NCBI GenBank assembly: GCA_022766165.1
Contig: QYLO01000034.1
Span: forward strand, 1 to 36,371
DNA from: Candidatus Electrothrix gigas
GTDB taxonomy: Bacteria; Desulfobacterota; Desulfobulbia; Desulfobulbales; Desulfobulbaceae
Direction of reading: 5' to 3'
DNA: 36,371 nucleotides
In this document: piece by piece, positions 6,327-15,772 of the stretch
Numbering within the stretch: the stretch's first letter is position 1
How the letters are laid out: each line of letters starts with the position of its first letter
Program-made: the position numbers and the translations under genes
Notes under the pieces: generated by a model
The model's database searches: none
The model's input: the letters and a program-made list of their open reading frames with translations, nothing else
What the model was told of the DNA's origin: nothing

Positions 6327-8105
6327 ATGACTGAAAGTGGAATTCAGCCCACAGATGCGGCAGAAGAAAATGGCATGGAAGATATCAGTTTTGCTGAACT
6401 CTTCGAGCAGGAAGATAACAATACAGTGATTAATGTTCAGGAGGTGGCGATGGGAACCGTTGTTGACCTGAACAGCGATGCGGTTCTCATTGATGTTGGC
6501 GATAAGGCAGAAAGTTATATTGCGATTGGAGAGTTCCGCGGGGAAGATCCTGAAAGCGAGATTCAAATCGGTGATCAGTTTGAAGTCTTCATTGAGAAGA
6601 GAAAGGAAGAGGGCGGCCTCCTGCTGTCTCGGGAAAAAGCCATTGCCATTAAAGTCTGGGAAAAGATTGCTACTATCCAAGAAGAGGATGGCACCATTGA
6701 GGGACGTATTGATAACCGGGTAAAAGGTGGTATGTCTGTTGATATTGGTGTTCCAGCCTTTCTGCCGTACTCGCAGATTGACCTGCGTCCGGTCAAGGAT
6801 TTGGATGCTTTGATTGGCGATACCTTTGAATTTAAGATCCTGAAATTCAACCGCAAGCGAAATAATGTGGTTATTTCTCGTCGGGCTATTCTTGAAGACC
6901 AGCGTTCACAACTGCGCGAACAGATGCGGGCTACCTTGGAAGAGGGCCAGACTATTCGTGGTGCTATTACCAATATCACGGATTACGGTCTGTTTATTGA
7001 TCTGGGCGGTATGGACGGACTCTGTCATATTACCGATCTGTCCTGGGGTCGGGTCTCTCATCCCTCCAAGCTGTACACGGTAGGGGAAGAGATTGAGGTG
7101 AAGGTGCTTAAATACGACCAAGATTCAGATCGTGTTTCCCTTGGCGTGAAGCAACTCAAATCTGACCCGTGGGAAATGGTTCCAGAAACCTATCCGGTTG
7201 GTGCAAAAGTCAGTGGCAAGGTTGTTTCTATTACAGATTACGGTGCCTTTGTTGAACTGGAAGAGGGAGTAGAGGGGCTTGTTCATATTTCTGAGATGAG
7301 CTGGTCCAAAAAGCCGCGGCATCCATCAAAGATAGTGAGCGTGAGTTCTGAAATTGATGTACAGGTTTTAAAGGTAGAAGCAGAGACCAAGCGTATCTCT
7401 TTGGGTATGAAGCAGCTCCAGCCTAATCCTTGGGATCTGGTTGAAGAGAGCTATCCCATTGGTGCAGTCATTGAAGGGAAGATTAAAAATATCACTGACT
7501 TTGGTGTATTCATTGGTATTGAAGAGGGGATTGATGGTTTGATCCATGTTTCTGATCTCTCTTGGACTGAGCGGATTAAACACCCTTCTGAGAAGTATGC
7601 AAAGGGTGAGTCTATTCAGGCTGTTGTTCTCAAGATTGATAAAGAAAACGAACGTTTTTCTCTTGGCGTCAAGCAGTTGGAGCCAGATCCTTGGCAGGCT
7701 GCTGTGAGCAACTATCCCACAGGAAGCACTGTTGAAGGCAAGATCACCAATATTACAGATTTTGGTGTCTTTGTTCAGCTTGAAGAGGGCATTGAAGGCT
7801 TGGTTCATGTTTCTGAAATCAGCCGAGAAAAGATCAAGACTCCTGTTGGCATGTTTACTGTTGGTGACATGTTAACAACAGCAGTTATTAATGTCTCTGC
7901 TGGTGATCGTAAAATTGGCCTTTCTTTGAAAGCACTGGAAGAGGAAGAGGCTAAACAAGAGAGCGAAGGCAACGCAGGTTCTGAAGAAGCAGCGCAGAAG
8001 CAGCCCGCAGCAACTAAGGCCAGCTCTGGTCCTTCTACCTTTGGTGATCTACTCAAGGCTGCTGCTGGTGCAGATGAAGAGGAAGAGAAGAGTTCTGATA
8101 ACTAA
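6327..8105 (+). CDS. rpsA: 30S ribosomal protein S1
   Basis: S1 binds mRNA on the small subunit and helps start translation on weak or structured ribosome sites. The 592-residue product has six consecutive S1 (OB-fold) domains at roughly 33-105, 118-187, 203-272, 290-360, 377-447 and 464-533. Domains 3-6 carry the strong consensus I-T-D-[YF]-G-[AV]-F-[VI]-x-[LI]-E-E-G-[VI]-[ED]-G-L-[VI]-H-[VI]-S. The first two are divergent, as in true S1, where they dock to S2. A long acidic Glu/Ala/Lys tail follows (535-592). Length and domain number match bacterial rpsA. The next gene, ihfB, lies downstream, the same order as in many proteobacteria. The ribosome site (GGGGAAAA) is weak, as is common for rpsA. 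Confidence 0.95.
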   Translation: MTESGIQPTDAAEENGMEDISFAELFEQEDNNTVINVQEVAMGTVVDLNSDAVLIDVGDKAESYIAIGEFRGEDPESEIQIGDQFEVFIEKRKEEGGLLLSREKAIAIKVWEKIATIQEEDGTIEGRIDNRVKGGMSVDIGVPAFLPYSQIDLRPVKDLDALIGDTFEFKILKFNRKRNNVVISRRAILEDQRSQLREQMRATLEEGQTIRGAITNITDYGLFIDLGGMDGLCHITDLSWGRVSHPSKLYTVGEEIEVKVLKYDQDSDRVSLGVKQLKSDPWEMVPETYPVGAKVSGKVVSITDYGAFVELEEGVEGLVHISEMSWSKKPRHPSKIVSVSSEIDVQVLKVEAETKRISLGMKQLQPNPWDLVEESYPIGAVIEGKIKNITDFGVFIGIEEGIDGLIHVSDLSWTERIKHPSEKYAKGESIQAVVLKIDKENERFSLGVKQLEPDPWQAAVSNYPTGSTVEGKITNITDFGVFVQLEEGIEGLVHVSEISREKIKTPVGMFTVGDMLTTAVINVSAGDRKIGLSLKALEEEEAKQESEGNAGSEEAAQKQPAATKASSGPSTFGDLLKAAAGADEEEEKSSDN

Positions 8106-8356
8106 CCTTTTTCTTTGGTAGTGGCTGAGGCTGAGGCGTAGGCTGAGGGAGTGGCTTGACCAAAAGGGTATGATTTCTTGTCGAAGTATTACGCAGGAGG
8201 TTGTACCCTTTCCTGTTGATACTTTTGTGCATGAACAGCAATATACAAGAACTACCCTGCTACAAAAACTCAGAAGCAAAAACTCAGGAAAACTACCTGT
8301 TATAGCAGTGATATGATCGATTATTTCATTATAAATTTATTTAAAAGGAACTCAAC

Positions 8357-8638
8357 ATGCTCAAACGTGAATTGGTAAGTGAAGTTACTGAGCAGCTCGG
8401 CGGCTACTATAAGCAGGATGTAGCGCAGGCTGTGGATATTATATTAGACAATATAACGCAGGCCCTGACAGAGGGACGGCGGGTTGAAATTCGAGGATTT
8501 GGGAGTTTTTCTGTGAGAAAGCGTAAACCGCGTACAACGAAAAATCCGAAAACCGGCAAGATGATGGATATTCCAGCCAGAAAAACCCTACATTTCACAA
8601 TGAGTAAGTCGCTCAAGGAAGTGCTTATTGAGGAATAA
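8357..8638 (+). CDS. ihfB: Integration host factor subunit, beta type
   Basis: IHF is a heterodimeric DNA-bending protein that acts in recombination, replication and sigma-54 promoters. The 93-residue product is a full-length HU/IHF-fold protein: helical N-terminus M-L-K-R-E-L-V-S-E-V, then R-R-V-E-I-R-G-F-G-S-F-S-V-R, then the DNA-binding arm with N-P-K-T-G, whose proline intercalates, and a short C-terminal helix. The R-G-F-G-S-F-S-V-R-x-R-x-P-R-x-x-[RK]-N-P form is that of IHF-beta rather than HU. The placement right after rpsA supports ihfB. AAAGGAA precedes the ATG. A hairpin follows the stop codon. Confidence 0.88.
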   Translation: MLKRELVSEVTEQLGGYYKQDVAQAVDIILDNITQALTEGRRVEIRGFGSFSVRKRKPRTTKNPKTGKMMDIPARKTLHFTMSKSLKEVLIEE

Positions 8639-8644
8639 CAACTC

Positions 8645-8678
8645 TTCCGTCCTGCTGGGGTACCCCATAGGGGCGGAA
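8645..8678. terminator. Hairpin between convergent ihfB and helicase genes
   Basis: TTCCG (8645-8649) pairs with CGGAA (8674-8678), and a perfect inner palindrome TGGGGTACCCCA sits at 8656-8667. There is no U-run on the plus strand, so it may be bidirectional or a processing structure rather than a classical terminator. Confidence 0.45.
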
Positions 8679-8679
8679 C

Positions 8680-8701
8680 AACAGAATAATAACAGAATAA
8701 T
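8680..8701. repeat. 11-bp tandem duplication
   Basis: AACAGAATAAT occurs twice in tandem just after the ihfB hairpin. Confidence 0.85.
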
Positions 8702-8720
8702 AAGAGGATGGAGAATGTAT

Positions 8721-10868
8721 TTACTTTGTCTTACTCTTTTTCCTTCTTCTTCGTTTCAAGGGAACTGATTTTTTTACTGATGTAAGATACCGTTTACCTA
8801 TGGTGAGGTCAACTGCCTTGACAGTTTCTTTGCTCTGCTTGGAATGCTCAATGCGTTCTCCCAAACAATCAGAAAAGTCCAGATTGGCCTCATAGAGGAA
8901 ACAGCTTGCCGGATACTTTCCCTTTTCCGTACTTGTAGGGCTACGGCTATCACCAGCCTTTTTTCGCCTTTCCAGACGACGGTCTTGAGGATATGTGAGA
9001 CAAAGTTCCTCCTGAGCCCGGGTCATGCCCACATAAAACAGGCGACGTTCGTCCTCAATATCTTCAGCCTCCTGATCGCCCTTGTCTTGACGAAAGGGAA
9101 CAACTCCTTCTTCGAGGCCCGGCAGAATGACTAAGGGCCACTCTAATCCCTTGGCTCGATGAATTGAGGTAATCAGGAGACTGTCCTGCTTGCCAGTGAT
9201 TTCCTCTCCCTCCTTTTTATTAGCAAGTCGTTCTATTTCATCCAGAAAATCATTAACATTCAGGCCAGTATTACGGACAAAACGAAGAAAGGATTGACAG
9301 GTCTTGATCTTGTTCTCTGCAACAGGAGGCCGGGAGGTATAGAGAAAGTGGGCATAGAGATCTGTCTCTTCAATAAGCGTATTGAGCACGGTGAACGCTC
9401 TTGTTTTTGGCGATTTCCTTCTGATTTTACGCCATATCTCGGCAAGATCCAATATCCTGGAAGTAAGGTAGGGCGAACCAGCTTCATCAGCATATTTTTT
9501 TATCAAAGAGCCTGCTGATCCTGGTTTTTTCAGAATTTTTTGGGCCAAACTCTGGAGAACATCTCTTTTGAGCCAAAGATGAGGATGTGTGAGCATGGCA
9601 AGGACGGTACTCATATCAGCATGATTAATATGATCAACATGATCAACATCCTGCCCTGTCTTTTTCAGACTGCCCTGGCAGAGACGTAAATAGCCAAGCA
9701 AGGCCCTAATCTCTGAACAGCTAAACACGGTTTCAGAACCAACAAGGCGATAGGGAATATTATGCTCCAGCAGGGCCAGTTCAACCGGGACGGCCTGAGC
9801 ATAAATTCTGACCAGAACGGCTGCCTGATTAAGCCCTCTTTTTTCCTGCCAGTTTTGCAGTATATTGATCAGGGGCTGAACTTCGCCTTCAGGTAGGCAG
9901 GTTATACGGGTGTCAGGATTTGTTGACCAGGCCAGACAGAGCTTACGGTCCCTGAGTCTGTTGTTGGAAATAAGGTGGTTTGCAGCCAAGGCAAGTCGAT
10001 GACCATAACGAAAACTATAGCTCAGGGTATAGTTCGTTGGTTGTGAAAAATCACGAGCGAAACGAGAGACAATATACTTGGGTTGCGCCCCTCGCCACTC
10101 GTAAATACATTGATCCACATCGCCGACCACCATAACTTGCGCTTGTTGACCGGCAATGTACAGGAGGAGTTGCTGCTGCACCTCATTAATATCTTGGTAT
10201 TCATCAACAAGAATATAATCCAGATGATCGGCAACCCAGTCAGCCAAGTCCTTTTGCGCCTGTATTGCCATGACCGGTTCATGAATCAGATCGTGATAAA
10301 AACGAATTTTTGCCGCATGGCGCAGAGATTCAAAGACCTTGTACGCATGGATATAGTAGGCATGCTGCTCCTCAAATCCGCAGGCTGCAAAAACCTCCTG
10401 TGGTGAAGCAATATCAGACTTGACCCTGCTGATAAAGAGGAGAAAGCCTTCAATACCCTCTTTGGATATCCAGGTCTCATCGCCGTTTGCCTCAGCACCA
10501 TATTTTTTCATGGCCTCTCTGGCCAGTTTTTCTAGCTGAAAATCTTCTGTAACTAGTCGATACCGAGGAAGATACTGTCTGTTGGTAAAACTTGCAACCA
10601 AACGAAGCCCAAGAGAATGAAAGGTGCGAACAGCAGGTGGTCGCAGAGTAGTCCCTTGGAGGGATTGATGCAGCCGCTCTGCAAAAACAACCTTGGCAGA
10701 ACGGTTAAACATCAAGACCAAAATTTTATCCGGTGCAACTCCTTGCTGCAAAAGATGGCTCACCCGACGTATCATGGCGGTTGTTTTGCCCGAGCCAGCC
10801 ACAGCACTGACCCGGGCATGGCCAGTAGTATGACGGATGATCTTTTCCTGCTCCTCAGTGAGACGCAT
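8721..10868 (-). CDS. UvrD/Rep-family superfamily 1A DNA helicase
   Basis: SF1A helicases unwind DNA 3'-5' in repair and replication restart. The 715-residue product has the ordered motifs: Q motif L-T-E-E-Q at 3-7, Walker A A-G-S-G-K-T-T at 24-30, motif Ia near R-T-F-H-S-L-G (81-87), Walker B V-D-E-Y-Q-D at 221-226, motif III G-D-V-D-Q-C-I-Y-E-W-R-G-A (~247-259), motif IV (S-Y-S-F-R-Y-G), motif V S-I-H-R-A-K-G-L-E-W, and motif VI V-G-M-T-R-A-Q-E-E-L. The C-terminus is very basic (K-R-R-R-R-K-K-S). It is shorter than UvrD itself and belongs to the broader family, so I give no symbol. A V-D-H-V-D-H-I-N-H stretch near residue 410 comes from a 9-bp triplication (9621-9647). No strong ribosome site precedes the ATG. 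Confidence 0.88.
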   Translation of the reverse strand: MRLTEEQEKIIRHTTGHARVSAVAGSGKTTAMIRRVSHLLQQGVAPDKILVLMFNRSAKVVFAERLHQSLQGTTLRPPAVRTFHSLGLRLVASFTNRQYLPRYRLVTEDFQLEKLAREAMKKYGAEANGDETWISKEGIEGFLLFISRVKSDIASPQEVFAACGFEEQHAYYIHAYKVFESLRHAAKIRFYHDLIHEPVMAIQAQKDLADWVADHLDYILVDEYQDINEVQQQLLLYIAGQQAQVMVVGDVDQCIYEWRGAQPKYIVSRFARDFSQPTNYTLSYSFRYGHRLALAANHLISNNRLRDRKLCLAWSTNPDTRITCLPEGEVQPLINILQNWQEKRGLNQAAVLVRIYAQAVPVELALLEHNIPYRLVGSETVFSCSEIRALLGYLRLCQGSLKKTGQDVDHVDHINHADMSTVLAMLTHPHLWLKRDVLQSLAQKILKKPGSAGSLIKKYADEAGSPYLTSRILDLAEIWRKIRRKSPKTRAFTVLNTLIEETDLYAHFLYTSRPPVAENKIKTCQSFLRFVRNTGLNVNDFLDEIERLANKKEGEEITGKQDSLLITSIHRAKGLEWPLVILPGLEEGVVPFRQDKGDQEAEDIEDERRLFYVGMTRAQEELCLTYPQDRRLERRKKAGDSRSPTSTEKGKYPASCFLYEANLDFSDCLGERIEHSKQSKETVKAVDLTIGKRYLTSVKKSVPLKRRRRKKSKTK

Positions 10869-10957
10869 GCAGGAGAGTGAAAGTCAGCATAGAGTAAAAG
10901 GAAACAGATGCGGAACCTGCGGGTGCGGAATGGGTAAAGAGGCTGTAAAAAAAATGA

Positions 10958-11284
10958 TCAAAGCAGACCATCGGCTGTAGAGTCACCTTTGTCACCTTTT
11001 TTGCCTTTCTTGCCATCCTTTGCTCCCTCTCCATCAAAAGATGGCGATATTTCTGGGGTAAGCGTTTTATTAGGCGTGCGAAAGGCCCTGGGAAGTTTAG
11101 ATTCAGGCAGGACATGCTCTCTGATTTTTTCGACTTCCTTGGGTAAATCTGGATCGTTTTGACAGATTGGACATTCTTTGATATGTTGATCAATGAACTG
11201 CATCATGCGAGCCGGGGCCATGGTCTCCTGTTTAACGTGTGTGTACCAGTCTTTGGAAAGACGAATTAATTGTTTACATTGCAT
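10958..11284 (-). CDS. Small CxxC protein of unknown function
   Basis: The 108-residue product has F-I-D-Q-H-I-K-E-C-P-I-C at ~30-41, an H-x-x-x-C-x-x-C arrangement like the zinc-binding anti-sigma (ZAS) knuckle. The C-terminus is disordered with a Lys/Gly/Asp repeat (K-D-G-K-K-G-K-K-G-D-K-G-D). No membrane segment is visible. It is encoded 89 bases upstream of the helicase gene in the same direction and could be cotranscribed. The start at 11284 is the longest option; no clear ribosome site distinguishes starts. I do not recognise the family beyond the metal-site motif. Confidence 0.55.
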   Translation of the reverse strand: MQCKQLIRLSKDWYTHVKQETMAPARMMQFIDQHIKECPICQNDPDLPKEVEKIREHVLPESKLPRAFRTPNKTLTPEISPSFDGEGAKDGKKGKKGDKGDSTADGLL

Positions 11285-11347
11285 GGGAACACGGTGAGTA
11301 TATTCGGTGGTTGATAGATAATCAGAAAACCCGGAAAAATTGTATAA

Positions 11348-11369
11348 ACAATACTGTTACAATACTGTT
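11348..11369. repeat. 11-bp tandem duplication upstream of selC
   Basis: ACAATACTGTT is present twice in tandem. Confidence 0.85.
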
Positions 11370-11576
11370 CAAATCGTTACGGTCAATGTTGCCGAGTTTT
11401 CAGCTTCCGGGGAAATGCGATTATTATAATAATAAGTTGTTTTTCAGGTCAATAGTTATTATATAGCATAGTAGGTTCTGTTTTTATATGAAAGTGTCTT
11501 CTTTCGTGTGTGTCATTATATACATTTCTCTCTTTTTTGCTAGGAAGGCATAAAGAGCATACAGAAAGCTGTGTTA

Positions 11577-11674
11577 GGAAGTGGAAAGGGTACTGGTGGC
11601 CCTCCCGGACTTCAAATCCGGTGTGCCGGGTGAATAGCCTGACAGGTGGGTTCGATTCCCATGCACTTCCGCCA
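11577..11674 (+). tRNA. selC: Selenocysteine tRNA (anticodon UCA)
   Basis: The 5' acceptor strand GGAAGTG pairs with CACTTCC before G and an encoded CCA (11672-11674). The anticodon stem-loop CCGGA-CTTCAAA-TCCGG places TCA at 11612-11614. The variable arm is very long (~11620-11643), and the T arm has TTCGATT. The 95-base body is far longer than a canonical tRNA. The ends and the anticodon arm match bacterial selC closely. Its presence means UGA is read as selenocysteine in this genome. No selenoprotein gene is evident in the window: none of the broken genes here is repaired by reading UGA as Sec. Confidence 0.95.
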
Positions 11675-11750
11675 CATAATATTTCCTTGATCGTTCTTGG
11701 CCATTGCTTTTCATTTCAAAATTTCACCTTGGATACGCTGACGCAAAGGA

Positions 11751-12368
11751 ATGCCTGAAAAAATACCGCGTAGCCTCCCCTGTCTTGATATTCAAGCTGG
11801 TATTCAACAGCTTGAAGGCAATAAAGCCCTGTATTTCAGGCTGCTGAAAAAATTTGCTGAGTGTAATCACGATTTGGCAGATAATATAGCAGGCAGGTTG
11901 CTCCATAACGATAAAAAAAAAGCCCATATTCTGGCGCATTCTACTAAAGGAGTTGCTGGAAGCATCGGAGCAACAGAACTGTATCTGGCCTCTGCCACCT
12001 TGGAATCCGCTATTGCTCAGGGAGATACAGAAAGTGCTCTCCGTGATTTTACCATCATTCTGGAAACAGTACTCCGTTCTATACATGCTCTCGTTCGTGA
12101 CCAAGAAGGCGATGGATCTCTCCCTGCAATAGAAAAAAAATTGGATATGGAGCTGTTATTTCCTCTGCTGGATGAGCTTGATGCGTATCTCCAAGCCGGG
12201 GATTTTCAAGCCCTGCAACGCTACGTTACCCTACAGAGATATGTTGCTGATACCACTCTTGCAGCAGAAGTCAACACTTGGGAAAAGCATATCAATCTCT
12301 TTGAGTACAGACAAGTTGCTGAGAAGCTTGCAATGCTTCGGCTGACGTTGCGTAATCAAACATTTTAA
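11751..12368 (+). CDS. Stand-alone HPt phosphotransfer protein
   Basis: HPt domains carry phosphate on a histidine between a kinase's receiver and a final regulator. The 205-residue protein has A-H-S-T-K-G-V-A-G-S-I-G-A at 62-74, with His63 as the phospho-acceptor. It lies in an up-down helical bundle that begins I-Q-Q-L-E-G-N-K-A-L-Y-F-R-L-L-K-K-F. After it comes a second helical region (~135-205). Both segments resemble the last part of the hybrid kinase encoded tail-to-tail 49 bases away ([26 protein letters not shown]), which points to a duplication. An in-frame TGA just upstream fixes the start region. AAAGGA directly abuts the ATG, which is unusually close. It follows selC by ~75 bases. 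Confidence 0.8.
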   Translation: MPEKIPRSLPCLDIQAGIQQLEGNKALYFRLLKKFAECNHDLADNIAGRLLHNDKKKAHILAHSTKGVAGSIGATELYLASATLESAIAQGDTESALRDFTIILETVLRSIHALVRDQEGDGSLPAIEKKLDMELLFPLLDELDAYLQAGDFQALQRYVTLQRYVADTTLAAEVNTWEKHINLFEYRQVAEKLAMLRLTLRNQTF

Positions 12369-12416
12369 ATATTCTTTCTTTCACCCTTTTTTAAAATCGT
12401 TACCTCTTCGTTACCG

Positions 12417-15400
12417 TTACCGTTCCCCTTTAGGCTGTTTCTCAAGAATGGCATGAATCATACTCAGAGCATGTTTAAAATGAAACTCCTCAATAGCGTT
12501 TGTCAGTTTTTGTAAGGACGACTCATCCAACAAGGCTCTCACTTTTTCTTGATTACCCTCTACAAACTGTAATGAAGAAAAATCCGACTGTTCTAGGAGG
12601 ATCTTGAGTCGCTCAATGAGTAACAGGGCGTTATTACGTTCATGGTCTTTTATCTTTGCTTTGGCAGTTTTTGTCTGCTGTGGTCGCAGTTCATGTCTCT
12701 CATGTCTCTCATGCCTCTCAATACGGGGGGAAAGATAGCTGGTGATTTTTGTTAATTCGTCGATAAGCCTTTGAAAGGCTATATTGATCTTTTCTGTTGG
12801 TCCTGACTCTGCTCTTTGTTCGGCGTAGCCTGCTAACTTCTGTATCTCAACCATACCTATATTTGCAGCAACACCTTTCAAGCTATGGGCAAAATGCCTC
12901 AGCCCTTGCCGGTCGTTCTTTTCAAGGAGTGCAGATATTTTTTTTGAAGACTCTTTATGCTCTCGACAAAAATTTTTAAGGAGCTTCAAGTACAGTTTTT
13001 TATTTCCTTCAACACGCTGTAAGGCTTCGATAAAATGAAGACCTTGTGGAGCCTTTCCACTGTTAGCTTCAGCAAGAAGTTGTTGTAATGGATCTTGCAA
13101 CTCGTTTTGTAACCCGTTTTGTAACGAGTCAGGGGCGTTGTTTATTTTTTTTGTAGACTGTTTAGGGACCGCAAGCTGTTTATTTTTACCGATCCAGTGA
13201 CTCAATGCCAAAAAGAGATTATGGCGATGAATTGGCTTGGCAATATGATCATTCATACCGATCTCAAAGCATTTATCCCGTTCTTCGCTTACAGCATGGG
13301 CCGTCATGGCAAGAATAGGGAGATCTGTTTTTTTCAAATTCTGGCGTATAATCTTGGTTGCCTCATAGCCATCCATGATCGGCATCTGGATATCCATAAG
13401 AACCGCATCAAAATGTTTTACCTGGACAGCCTCAACCGCCTCTTTGCCGTTAGCGACTGTTTCTACTTGGAGATCTGCCTTGGCAAGGATTTCCTGAGCC
13501 ACCTGTTGGTTGATGATGTTGTCCTCAACCAGTAAAATTCGGGCATAACGAATAGTAGCAATTGCAGCGGCCTGTTCACTTGTGTTGCTGGAGTGATCAT
13601 GTTTTTGTTCCAGACCATTCAGCGCCAAGTTCAGGGAAAAGAAAAAACTGCTTCCCTGTTTCACCTTACTCTTGACAGACAGTTTACCGCCCATTAAAGC
13701 GACAAGTCGTTTGCAAATCGTCAGCCCTAAGCCGGTTCCACCATATTGCCGTGCTGTAGAGCTGTCAGCCTGGGTAAAAGATTGAAAGAGCAGTGCTATT
13801 TTTTCTTCGGCAATACCTATACCGGTATCACGTACTGTAAACTGAATAACAGCACGTTCTGCTTTGCGCTGCATTACTTTAGCCTGAACAGTAATCTCAC
13901 CATATTGGGTGAATTTAATCGCATTACCAATGAGGTTGGACAGTACCTGATACAGGCGCATAGGATCGCCAATAACATGTTCTGGCAGATCCGGGGGCAG
14001 ATCAAGAGTGAGGAGCAAATTTTTTTGTTGGCTCTGTTCAGTAAACATCAGCATGAGCTTATCAAACAGGCTTGGAAGATTAAAAGAGATCTTTTCAATG
14101 GTGAGCATTCCGGCTTCAATTTTTGAAAAGTCAAGAATATCATTGATTATTTCTAAAAGATTTTTAGAGGAAAAGAGAATCTTTTTCATATAATCAGCCT
14201 GCTTATCGGTTAATTCAGTCTCCATTGTCAGTTCAGAGAGATTAATAATACCGTTCATTGGTGTTCTGATTTCATGGCTCATATTGGCTAGGAATTCAGA
14301 TTTAGCAATGGTTGCAGCATGCGCTCTGTCCATTGCCTTGGTCAGCTCTCTGTTTGATTTTTCTAAGCGTTGGCGATAGGAGAGAAAAAGGGTTCGTACC
14401 TTATGAGAAAAGGGCAGGGAAATACAAAGTGATCCAAGAAGAATAAAACCCAACATAGCAAAAGAAATCTTAACTTTTTCCTGAAAATTTTTTTTATGCT
14501 GTTCTTTGATTCGCTCTATCTGGGTGGTCAGCTCGTCAAAATAAAATCCTCTGGCAATGATCCAGCTCCATTTCGGATAGAGTTTAAAATAGGACATTTT
14601 TGTCCGAAATTTATAGCCACCTGTTTCTTCATCCTTATACTGATCCTTATACTTCACAAAGACCTCGCCATCTTTTTGGAGACCGTTGAGAAATTTTTCC
14701 CGAAACCTTTCTCCTTGGGTACCGTCATCTGTACTATCAAAAAAATTATTCATGAAATGAGGCTGATTTGGATTGACCAGCATAGTGGCAAATGTTTTAC
14801 CACCCTGTATACTGCGAAGATCCAAAATAGACATGTACTCGTTGTCTGTTCGGCTGGCATGTTGGTTAATAATATTGGCGACATGCTGCTGGGCATCACG
14901 CTCAACTTCAATGAGATAATCGTCTGCCCCGATGTACCAATCAAAGGGTTTAAAATATTTTATATAGGCTATTTTTTTAAAGAGCTTGTCTTTGTCTTCT
15001 CCTGGTTTAGGCCAATTGTATGTGTGAAAGCCACTGCCGTTATGACGGACCGTGGCAAACATACTGTTAAAAAGCCGTAATCTGTCTTCATTGCTGTTGT
15101 TGTAGATACTCTTTTCCTCCTGGCTAGGATCTGGAGGCCAGAGCTTGGTGATGCCAGACATGGAGCGAATAAAAAAATAATTTCGGCCGTTATTAAATCG
15201 AATTGGTCGAATCGCCTCGACAACCAGTTTTTCCAAGGTATCTTTATTCATCGTGGCAGCATTTTGTCGGTATAAATTCATGGCAATGGAATGAATTTGC
15301 TCGACTTGATTCCGTAGCGTCCGTTGAAATACCTGCTCTGCTGTATCGTGCCGTACATCTATACTGTGAATAAAATCAAGTACAGACTCACGAACACTGA

Positions 15401-15569
15401 CCTTTTTATTTCGTATGTACTCCTCTTCCATGTGAATGAGTTCCATATTGAGATTAATGTCAGAATCCCAATAGGTATGGGCCACAACTCCAACCCACAT
15501 CAGCACAGCGACCAGTGCTGAGTTCAGGATAATGAGTTTACCGATATTTTTTTCGCTGAATATTTTCAT
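12417..15569 (-). CDS. Hybrid sensor histidine kinase: Cache - HisKA - HATPase - REC - HPt
   Basis: A membrane-bound multistep phosphorelay kinase of 1050 residues. A first membrane helix (~12-34) and a second (~370-390) flank a periplasmic double-Cache-like sensor region. That region contains N-G-R-N-Y-F-F-I-R and W-P-P-D-P and a later [10 protein letters not shown], typical of small-ligand Cache domains. HisKA has [15 protein letters not shown] with the phospho-His near 431. The ATPase has N-A-I-K-F-T, D-T-G-I-G-I and G-G-T-G-L-G-L. The receiver (~675-795) has V-E-D-N and L-M-D-I-Q-M-P with the Asp near 725. HPt has [14 protein letters not shown] (His ~892). A further helical region follows. 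Linkers contain short repeats, including R-H-E three times from a 9-bp triplication (12692-12718). It converges on the stand-alone HPt gene, a probable partner or paralogue. The ligand is unknown. Confidence 0.9.
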   Translation of the reverse strand: MKIFSEKNIGKLIILNSALVAVLMWVGVVAHTYWDSDINLNMELIHMEEEYIRNKKVSVRESVLDFIHSIDVRHDTAEQVFQRTLRNQVEQIHSIAMNLYRQNAATMNKDTLEKLVVEAIRPIRFNNGRNYFFIRSMSGITKLWPPDPSQEEKSIYNNSNEDRLRLFNSMFATVRHNGSGFHTYNWPKPGEDKDKLFKKIAYIKYFKPFDWYIGADDYLIEVERDAQQHVANIINQHASRTDNEYMSILDLRSIQGGKTFATMLVNPNQPHFMNNFFDSTDDGTQGERFREKFLNGLQKDGEVFVKYKDQYKDEETGGYKFRTKMSYFKLYPKWSWIIARGFYFDELTTQIERIKEQHKKNFQEKVKISFAMLGFILLGSLCISLPFSHKVRTLFLSYRQRLEKSNRELTKAMDRAHAATIAKSEFLANMSHEIRTPMNGIINLSELTMETELTDKQADYMKKILFSSKNLLEIINDILDFSKIEAGMLTIEKISFNLPSLFDKLMLMFTEQSQQKNLLLTLDLPPDLPEHVIGDPMRLYQVLSNLIGNAIKFTQYGEITVQAKVMQRKAERAVIQFTVRDTGIGIAEEKIALLFQSFTQADSSTARQYGGTGLGLTICKRLVALMGGKLSVKSKVKQGSSFFFSLNLALNGLEQKHDHSSNTSEQAAAIATIRYARILLVEDNIINQQVAQEILAKADLQVETVANGKEAVEAVQVKHFDAVLMDIQMPIMDGYEATKIIRQNLKKTDLPILAMTAHAVSEERDKCFEIGMNDHIAKPIHRHNLFLALSHWIGKNKQLAVPKQSTKKINNAPDSLQNGLQNELQDPLQQLLAEANSGKAPQGLHFIEALQRVEGNKKLYLKLLKNFCREHKESSKKISALLEKNDRQGLRHFAHSLKGVAANIGMVEIQKLAGYAEQRAESGPTEKINIAFQRLIDELTKITSYLSPRIERHERHERHELRPQQTKTAKAKIKDHERNNALLLIERLKILLEQSDFSSLQFVEGNQEKVRALLDESSLQKLTNAIEEFHFKHALSMIHAILEKQPKGER

Positions 15570-15610
15570 GGCAAAACGGTGAAAGAATGAGTATTGATCA
15601 TACCTAGATA

Positions 15611-15632
15611 TTTATACGTATTTTATACGTAT
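15611..15632. repeat. 11-bp tandem duplication
   Basis: TTTATACGTAT occurs twice in tandem, between the divergent kinase and larB genes, where promoters are expected. Confidence 0.85.
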
Positions 15633-15772
15633 CCCTTAAAAGAATACAAGGATAATCGCTAGATGGACTTGAGGATTCTTTGTGAGATGTTTTATTTGTT
15701 TTATTTCCTCTGTTATCCTATTCTTCTGACTCTGTCATCTGTTTCAAAAGGTAAATCTAAATCTATAAATCT

